In this document: piece by piece, positions 59,317 to 64,000 of the stretch | How positions within the stretch are numbered: position 1 is the stretch's first letter | How the letters are laid out: every line of letters begins with the position of its first letter | Assembly (NCBI GenBank): GCA_965246915.1 | Contig: CBDFGB010000010.1 | Location: 62,001-126,000 of the forward strand | Origin: CAVRQM01 sp965246915 | GTDB taxonomy: Bacteria > Pseudomonadota > Alphaproteobacteria > Acetobacterales > Acetobacteraceae | Length of the DNA: 64,000 nucleotides | Reading direction: 5' to 3' | Made by a program: the position numbers and the translations under genes | Notes under the pieces: generated by a model | Told to the model about the DNA's origin: nothing | The model's input: the letters and a program-made list of their open reading frames with translations, nothing else | Databases searched by the model: none

Positions 59317-59979
59317 ATGAACACCCTGACTATCGGCACAAAGCGGTATTCATCCTGGAGCCTGCGCGGCTGGCTTGCGGTGCACCTGGCGGGGCTGGAG
59401 GTGCGCGAGGTGGTCATTCCGCTGGCGGGCGGGGTGACGGCGGCGGTCAAGACGGCGACCGACGGGGCGACGGTGCCGCATTTGGTGCATGACGGGGTGA
59501 CCGTCTGGGAGAGCCTGGCGATCTGCGAGTATTGCGCGGAACGGCACCTGGAATTGTGGCCGCTCGACCGGGCGGCGCGCAGCCGCGCACGTGCGCTGGC
59601 CGCGGAGATGCATGCAGGGTTCGCGGCATTGCGCCGCGACATGCCGATGAGCCTGTTTCGCGACGCGATTGGCGCGGGTCGCACGCAAGGCGCCCTGGCC
59701 GACATCGCGCGGATCGAGACGTTGTGGGATGGCGCGCGAGCGGCATTCGGCACCGGCGGCCCGTTCCTGTTCGGCGCGACCTTCGGCGCAGTTGACGCGA
59801 TGTTCGCGCCGGTGGCGGCGCGGTTCCTCACCTACCGACCCGAGATCTCCGCGGCGACATGGTCCTACGTCGAGGCCGTGCGGGCGCACCCGCTGGTCGA
59901 CCGCTGGTATGCGGAGGCGGCTTCCGAGCCAAAGGCATGGATGATCCCGAACATGGAGGCGCCGTTCCCCCCGCTGTAA
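59317..59979 (+). CDS. glutathione S-transferase family protein
   Basis: A 220-residue GST-fold protein. The N-terminal thioredoxin-like part has the GSH-contact segment SSWSLRGWLAV with the usual catalytic Ser/Tyr region, followed by VPHLVHDGVTVWESLAICEY with the cis-proline and the conserved Glu-Ser. The C-terminal helical domain includes FLFGATFGAVDAMFAPV, the N-capping box region. GGGAGGA precedes the ATG. The closest group looks like the bacterial GST/maleylpyruvate-isomerase-like branch; the electrophilic substrate is unknown. It is divergent from the aminotransferase gene by 65 bases. Confidence 0.88.
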   Translation: MNTLTIGTKRYSSWSLRGWLAVHLAGLEVREVVIPLAGGVTAAVKTATDGATVPHLVHDGVTVWESLAICEYCAERHLELWPLDRAARSRARALAAEMHAGFAALRRDMPMSLFRDAIGAGRTQGALADIARIETLWDGARAAFGTGGPFLFGATFGAVDAMFAPVAARFLTYRPEISAATWSYVEAVRAHPLVDRWYAEAASEPKAWMIPNMEAPFPPL

Positions 59980-60086
59980 AACCGCGGACGCCACCTCCCG
60001 TAACGGTCCGGACGTGACACAACTTTGTTAATCCGGGCGATCGCTGGGCCTGCTAACGGAGTGTCTACAAAACGAAGGAAACGCCC

Positions 60087-61172
60087 GTGAACAAGTCCGT
60101 GGTCCGGCATGCCCTGCCGATCCTTCTGGGACTAATTGCCTCAACCGGCGCGACGACGGTCGGCTTCGCGGGCTGGGGCAACACGACGACGCTCGGCGCG
60201 ACACAGCTCGTTTCTGATCCGGCATGCGCGTCGGACGCGCCCGGCAAGGCAGTCTGCGCGGCGCTTGGTCCCGCCAGCACGCTCTACGTCAACCGCTTCA
60301 ACGGCACCTCATGGAGTGGCTGGAGCAGCCGGGGCATCGTCGGACTCGAAACCCCGACCTGCAGCGGCATCGGGACCGGCAAGGCGATTTGCGGCGTACG
60401 GACGGCGTCGCTGCAACTCACGGCGATACAGTGGAACGGCACGAGCTGGAGCAGCCCCGTGACAGTTGGCAGCCCGCTCGAATCAGGACCGAGCTGCGCG
60501 CTGCTGACCACCGGCAAAGCAATCTGCGCCGGCCGCGCCACCGCGGGCGGCATCGCATCATCGCTCTACAGCGGCGCATCGTGGTCGACGGCGGCCTGGA
60601 GCACGCTCGCCGTGCTGACCGATGCGACCTATACCGCGCCAGACTGCACCTCAGACGCCGCCGGGCGCGCGATCTGCGCCTATCTCATCGGCGCAAGCAA
60701 CGTCACAGTACGCGAGTTCGATGGCACGAAATGGATCGGCCCGATCAACCTGGGTGGCCGCGCCACCGTGCCGCCCCGCTGCACAGAGGCGGGGGCCGCG
60801 GGCAAGGTCGGCTGCTTCGCGGTTGGAACCGAGGCCGCACTCTACCAAAACCTGTTCGCCGGCGGTGCATTCAGCCTGTCGGGCTGGAGCGGCTTCGGCT
60901 CGCTCGGCGGCCTGGTTCACGGGTTCGACTGCAGCCAGACAGGACAAAAGGCGGGACAGGTCCGCTATTCCTGCGCCGCGACGGCGTTGGTCGACAATGC
61001 GCTCTACACCAACGATTACAACGGCGCGTCATGGGGCGGCTGGACATCGCGCGGCGGCAAATACGAGGGCGCGCCGGCGTGCTTCCCGCTCGATCGAACC
61101 ACCACGCCGGGGAAGGTGATGTGCGTCGTGCGGACCCAGGGCAATACCGCGTCGAGCATCCGCGGTCCGTAG
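60087..61172 (+). CDS. secreted seven-repeat Cys-rich protein, predicted beta-propeller
   Basis: A 361-residue secreted protein not assigned to a named family. A Sec signal peptide (about residues 1-29) is followed by seven degenerate repeats of about 45-55 residues, each with the pattern C-x4-8-GK-A-x-C, then FNGxxW and SxWxxxGG (for example CSGIGTGKAICG; CALLTTGKAICAG; CTSDAAGRAICAY). The paired cysteines probably form one disulfide per repeat. The N-terminal half-repeat (WGNTTTLGATQL) lacks cysteines and the last repeat (CFPLDRTTTPGKVMC) lacks the W strand, the signature of velcro closure in a seven-bladed propeller. It may be a carbohydrate-binding lectin (PLL/tectonin-like); that is inference. 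Confidence 0.7.
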   Translation: MNKSVVRHALPILLGLIASTGATTVGFAGWGNTTTLGATQLVSDPACASDAPGKAVCAALGPASTLYVNRFNGTSWSGWSSRGIVGLETPTCSGIGTGKAICGVRTASLQLTAIQWNGTSWSSPVTVGSPLESGPSCALLTTGKAICAGRATAGGIASSLYSGASWSTAAWSTLAVLTDATYTAPDCTSDAAGRAICAYLIGASNVTVREFDGTKWIGPINLGGRATVPPRCTEAGAAGKVGCFAVGTEAALYQNLFAGGAFSLSGWSGFGSLGGLVHGFDCSQTGQKAGQVRYSCAATALVDNALYTNDYNGASWGGWTSRGGKYEGAPACFPLDRTTTPGKVMCVVRTQGNTASSIRGP

Positions 61173-61219
61173 TCGCACGCCCGATGGCCCGCGAATGGGC
61201 GAGCGTGTAAGCCGGTGTC

Positions 61220-61414
61220 ATGTCCTCGCGCGTTCCGCTCGCCGTCATCGGCGGCCTTGTCGGCTTCATCGCCTATGTCGCCGTCGCCGTCGTGGTGGCG
61301 GACCGGATCGAGGGCGGCCACTGGGCCATCCAGGCGATCTACTACCTTGTGGCCGGCTCCCTCTGGGTCATTCCCGCGCGGTGGCTGATGTATTGGGGCG
61401 CGGGGCTGCGCTGA
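61220..61414 (+). CDS. DUF2842 small membrane protein
   Basis: A 64-residue membrane protein with two hydrophobic helices (IGGLVGFIAYVAVAVVVA and IYYLVAGSLWVIPARWL). The pattern YYLVAGSLWVIPA with the following MYWG matches the alphaproteobacterial DUF2842 family, of unknown function. It begins at ATG 61220 after a 47-base gap behind the propeller gene; the preceding bases show no strong ribosome site. It is conserved mainly in alphaproteobacteria, supporting the taxonomic inference. Confidence 0.75.
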   Translation: MSSRVPLAVIGGLVGFIAYVAVAVVVADRIEGGHWAIQAIYYLVAGSLWVIPARWLMYWGAGLR

Positions 61415-61484
61415 ACCTGCGGGTGCCGCGCGCTTGCCGACTCCGTACCGTGTCGACCACCATCCTCCAACGGGGGACTTGGAC

Positions 61485-62273
61485 ATGACGGTCACGGGCG
61501 CCAGAACATCCCTACCGGTCGACATGACCGGCAGGCGGGTCGCGGTCACCGCGGGGGCAAACGGGATCGGCAGAGTCATCGCCGACAGCTTCGTCGAGCG
61601 AGGTGCCCGCGTATTCGTCTCGGACATCGATGAGGCCGCGCTGGAGGTGTGTGGTCACTCGGGAATGCGCGCCGATGCGGCCAGTGCGGCGCAAATGGAG
61701 GACTTCATCGATACCGCCGTGGCGCGTCTCGGCGGCCTGGACATCCTGGTCAACAACGCGGGCATCGCCGGGCCGACCGCACGGATCGAGGACATCGCGC
61801 CCGCCGATCTGAACGCCACCCTGCAGATCGACCTCGCCGCGATGTTCCATTGCACGCGGCGCGCGATCCCGGCCATGCGCAAGGCGGGAGGCGGGTCGAT
61901 CGTGAACATGAGCAGCAGCGCCGGCCGCCTCGGGTTTGCTCGCCGCACCCCCTACGCGGCCGCCAAATGGGGTGTCGTGGGACTGACCAAATCCCTATCG
62001 ATCGAACTCGGGCCGGACGCGATCCGGGTCAATGCCATCCTCCCCGGCCTGGTCGAGGGCCCCCGCATCCGCGCGGTGTTCGACGCGAAGGCGGCGGCGC
62101 GCAACGTCAGCCTGGCCGAACAGACCGAACGGGCTTTGGCGTCGGCAAGCCTGCGGTGCTTCGTCACCCAGCACGACATCGCCAACATGATCCTTTATCT
62201 GTGCAGCCCGTTCGGGGCGACGATCAGCGGCCAAGCGCTGGCTATCGACGGCGATATGCAGGTCCTCACCTGA
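61485..62273 (+). CDS. short-chain dehydrogenase/reductase (SDR)
   Basis: A 262-residue classical SDR. Cofactor loop TAGANGIGRVI near residue 23, DIDE near 44 (favours NAD), VNNAGIAG, the catalytic serine in MSSSAGRLG and YAAAKWG (Tyr/Lys), then SGQALAIDGDMQVLT at the end. The ATG at 61485 is preferred; an in-frame open stretch 51 bases further left has no matching start context. Substrate unknown. Its TGA (62271-62273) is overlapped by a possible CTG start of the protease (CTGA). Confidence 0.87.
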   Translation: MTVTGARTSLPVDMTGRRVAVTAGANGIGRVIADSFVERGARVFVSDIDEAALEVCGHSGMRADAASAAQMEDFIDTAVARLGGLDILVNNAGIAGPTARIEDIAPADLNATLQIDLAAMFHCTRRAIPAMRKAGGGSIVNMSSSAGRLGFARRTPYAAAKWGVVGLTKSLSIELGPDAIRVNAILPGLVEGPRIRAVFDAKAAARNVSLAEQTERALASASLRCFVTQHDIANMILYLCSPFGATISGQALAIDGDMQVLT

Positions 62274-62950
62274 TCCGAGGGATTTTGCTGGTGGCGGCGC
62301 TTCTGCCGGGTCTCGGTCCGCAGGAGGCGCGGCGGCCGGTCGACGCCACCGCCTGGCCGTGGTCCGCGGTCGTCCTGATCCAGATCCCCGGCGTCTCGCG
62401 CTGCACCGGATTCCGCATCGGCCCGTCTGCGATTCTGACTGCCGCGCACTGCCTGTATTCCAGACGCCTCCAGCATATGGTCCGGCCGTCTTCGGTGCAT
62501 GTGCTGGCTGGCGTTCAGGGCGACGCCTATTCATCCCACAAGGTGGCTCTCAGATATCGCGTCGCCGAGGGCTGGGAGGTCCACGGCCCCGCCGGCCTCG
62601 ATGCCGCGCTACTTACGCTCGCCGAGCCGATCCTGGGGCGCAGTCTGACTCTCTTCGCCGCCCGATCGGGACAGCCGGCGATGCTGGGCGGTTATGAGCA
62701 GGACCGCGGACAGAGGCTGGTCGCCGACGCGGCTTGTCATGTCATGGGAACGGCATTGGACGACCATGGGCACGATTTGCGACGCCACGACTGCGCCGGG
62801 ACGTCCGGGAGCAGCGGCGCACCGTTGCTGGTCCGCGACGGCTCGGGCGAGTGGGCGGCGGCGGGGCTTCAGGTCGCGGCGCGCGATGGCGCGGCCGGGG
62901 GCGTCGCGGTTGCGGACACCACGCTTGCCGCGCTGATCGGTTCGAAATAG
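62270..62950 (+). CDS. secreted trypsin-like serine protease (S1/V8-type)
   Basis: A secreted serine protease of about 226 residues. The triad is H in LTAAHCL near residue 58, D in GLDAALL near 110 and S in TSGSSGAPLL near 181; the GSSGAP version rather than GDSGGP fits V8/glutamyl-endopeptidase-like enzymes. No ATG start fits. CTG 62270 gives a plausible signal peptide (IRGILLVAALLPGLGPQEA) and overlaps the SDR stop as CTGA; TTG 62285 and GTG 62291 are shorter alternatives. The last 82 bases overlap the antisense HD hydrolase gene. Confidence 0.8.
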   Translation: MIRGILLVAALLPGLGPQEARRPVDATAWPWSAVVLIQIPGVSRCTGFRIGPSAILTAAHCLYSRRLQHMVRPSSVHVLAGVQGDAYSSHKVALRYRVAEGWEVHGPAGLDAALLTLAEPILGRSLTLFAARSGQPAMLGGYEQDRGQRLVADAACHVMGTALDDHGHDLRRHDCAGTSGSSGAPLLVRDGSGEWAAAGLQVAARDGAAGGVAVADTTLAALIGSK

Positions 62951-63570
62951 CCCCGACGATCGGCCTCAGCGAGGAGCGCGCGGGCGAAAGCGCCGAGCGT
63001 GGCCGAGCCGTCTTCGATCAGCGCGACGATACGCTGCGTCTCCCGCCCATGCGTGACCTCCGGCCGTCGCCACGTGCCGCCCCCGCTGCGGAAATTCTGC
63101 AGCAGTGGCTGCAGCCGATCGATCGCCCTCGCGAAGCGGGCGTCCAGGGTGACGCGCTCCTCAAACTCTTCCCACAGCGCGTGCAAGTCGTCCCCCTGAT
63201 CGGGCGGCAGCAGACCGAAGATCCGTGCCGCCGCGAGAGCCTCTCGCTCGGCCTGCCCCACCATCCCGACGGCGTCGAAGAAGAAGACATCGCCAGCGTC
63301 GATCTCGACGATGTCGTGGATCAGCAGCATTTTGGCGACCCGCGCGGGGTCGGCGCCGGGGGCGTGTTCTGCAAGCAGCAACGCCATCATAGCGAGATGC
63401 CAGGAATGCTCCGCATCGTTCTCCCGCCGCGAGGCGTCCATCAGCGTGGTCTGTCGTATGATCGACTTCAGCGCATCGATCTCGGCCACGAAGCGCAATT
63501 GCGCCGCCAATCGCTTTTGATCGGCCAACAGGAAGTCCCAACCCTCGACAGGCGTCGGTGCGTCGTTCAT
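62869..63570 (-). CDS. HD-domain hydrolase (PF13023/YfbR-like)
   Basis: A 233-residue metal-dependent phosphohydrolase of the HD_3 family, related to 5'-deoxynucleotidases. Metal ligands: His in DAEHSWH near residue 54, the HD pair in LLIHDIVEIDAGD near 84 and an Asp in FARAIDRLQPLL near 150. The domain ends about residue 200; the last 30 residues (EPISAASVVSATATPP...) are low-complexity and antisense to the protease gene end, overlapping by 82 bases, so the C-terminal tail may not be functional. Start at ATG 63570 is clear. Substrate not known; deoxynucleotide dephosphorylation is plausible. Confidence 0.85.
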   Translation of the reverse strand: MNDAPTPVEGWDFLLADQKRLAAQLRFVAEIDALKSIIRQTTLMDASRRENDAEHSWHLAMMALLLAEHAPGADPARVAKMLLIHDIVEIDAGDVFFFDAVGMVGQAEREALAAARIFGLLPPDQGDDLHALWEEFEERVTLDARFARAIDRLQPLLQNFRSGGGTWRRPEVTHGRETQRIVALIEDGSATLGAFARALLAEADRRGYFEPISAASVVSATATPPAAPSRAAT

Positions 63571-63619
63571 CGTTTTTGCTCTACCAAGCGGCCATTGCCG
63601 TGTCGATCCGGAGGGAATT

Positions 63620-64000
63620 GTGGATCCAAAGCTGTATGCGGCCTTCGTGGTGACCACGGTGTTACTGGCGCTGTTTCCGGGGCCGAACATGGCGCTGATC
63701 GTCGCCAACAGCGTGCGGCGGGGCACCCGGTATGGGTTCCTGACCCTGGCCGGCACGACGTCGGCACTGGTGGTCCAGCTGGTGATGGTGGCGATCGGCA
63801 TGACGACCTTGCTGGCGGCCGCCGGTCATTGGTTCACTGCCCTGCGACTGATCGGTGCGGTCTATCTGATCTGGCTGGGCATCCAGTCCTGGCACGCACC
63901 GCCGCCGAGCCTCGAGGCCGACGCCACGCCGGTCTCGGCACGCGCGACCGTCCTGCGCGGGCTTCTGGTGTCGCTGACCAACCCGAAGGTTCTGCTGTTC
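63620..64000 (+). CDS. LysE/RhtB-family amino-acid exporter, N-terminal part (cut by window edge)
   Basis: The first 127 codons of a transporter that runs off the right edge. GTG 63620 is preceded by GGAGGG a few bases upstream. Helix 1 ends with FPGPNMALIVANSVRRGTRYG, the family landmark (usually PGPxxxxxxxxxxxxG), followed by helices 2 and 3 and LRGLLVSLTNPKVLLF, another landmark. LysE/RhtB proteins export lysine, threonine, homoserine and analogues. The substrate and the C-terminal half are not visible. Confidence 0.88.
   Translation, partial: MDPKLYAAFVVTTVLLALFPGPNMALIVANSVRRGTRYGFLTLAGTTSALVVQLVMVAIGMTTLLAAAGHWFTALRLIGAVYLIWLGIQSWHAPPPSLEADATPVSARATVLRGLLVSLTNPKVLLF

Noticed and set aside
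56432..59320. A 962-codon plus-strand open frame
   Set aside because: It is antisense to the FAD dehydrogenase and aminotransferase genes, has Arg/His-rich composition typical of GC-rich shadow frames and no recognisable motif.
1..64000. CRISPR array, tRNA/rRNA genes, transposases, integrases or phage genes
   Set aside because: No regularly spaced repeats, no tRNA-like cloverleaf and no recognisable mobile-element protein could be found by reading both strands.

Overview
The window comes from the chromosome of a GC-rich bacterium. Genes are tightly packed, many neighbours share a 4-base NTGA stop/start overlap, and REP-like palindromes of the alphaproteobacterial type (core resembling GCCGGGCTTGACCCGGC) are present. 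A PQQ quinoprotein with a c-type cytochrome, a non-phosphorylating-type L-rhamnonate dehydratase, DUF2842, DUF1640-like and DUF3429 proteins, and two small lineage-type proteins beside smpB/dapA suggest an alphaproteobacterium. Acetobacteraceae/Rhodospirillales is my best guess, as an inference. I see no rRNA, tRNA, CRISPR array, transposase, integrase or phage gene.

Layout. 1-2389 (minus): start of xylose isomerase, a Gfo/Idh/MocA dehydrogenase and a TIM-barrel sugar isomerase. 2548-6443 (plus): an ABC importer with a Tat-exported binding protein. 6551-9910: a very large gingipain-type (C25) cysteine peptidase. 10143-12483: a PQQ dehydrogenase, a terminator and a dihaem cytochrome c. 12579-14410 (minus): phnM with its 2H-phosphoesterase companion, without the rest of the C-P lyase cluster. 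14629-17361: DUF3429, a small helical protein, a KDPG-type aldolase and L-rhamnonate dehydratase. 17717-22555: a ribose/rhamnose-type ABC importer. 22558-28029: a DUF1640-like protein, an acetylpolyamine amidohydrolase with an apparent CTG start, ComM, a P1 peptidase, a small protein and a secreted alpha/beta hydrolase.

28037-33105 (minus): a five-gene dipeptide-type ABC operon. 33238-34533: the 3' end of a repeat-rich adhesin-like gene that has lost its 5' part. 34618-36980: two small membrane-type proteins, smpB and dapA. 37058-41254 (plus): lytic transglycosylase, pgpA, a DUF2252 kinase-like protein and a CinA C-terminal-type amidase, all overlapping.

41398-59251 is the most coherent accessory block, a catabolic island of both strands. 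It holds a GbdR/CdhR-like regulator, a GbcA-like Rieske oxygenase, a FAD amine-oxidase pair (one subunit with a BFD-like 2Fe-2S site), an omega-aminotransferase, a PuuE-like amidohydrolase, an M20 carbamoylase/allantoate-type hydrolase, a 2-hydroxyacid dehydrogenase, an SDR, an epimerase, a periplasmic SMP-30-like protein and a second dipeptide-type importer with fused ATPases. Together these suggest uptake and breakdown of an N-methylated (betaine-like) and possibly ureide-containing compound; the substrate is not known.

59317-64000: a glutathione S-transferase, a secreted seven-repeat cysteine-rich predicted beta-propeller, DUF2842, an SDR, a secreted trypsin-like protease that overlaps an antisense HD hydrolase by 82 bases, and the start of a LysE-type exporter.
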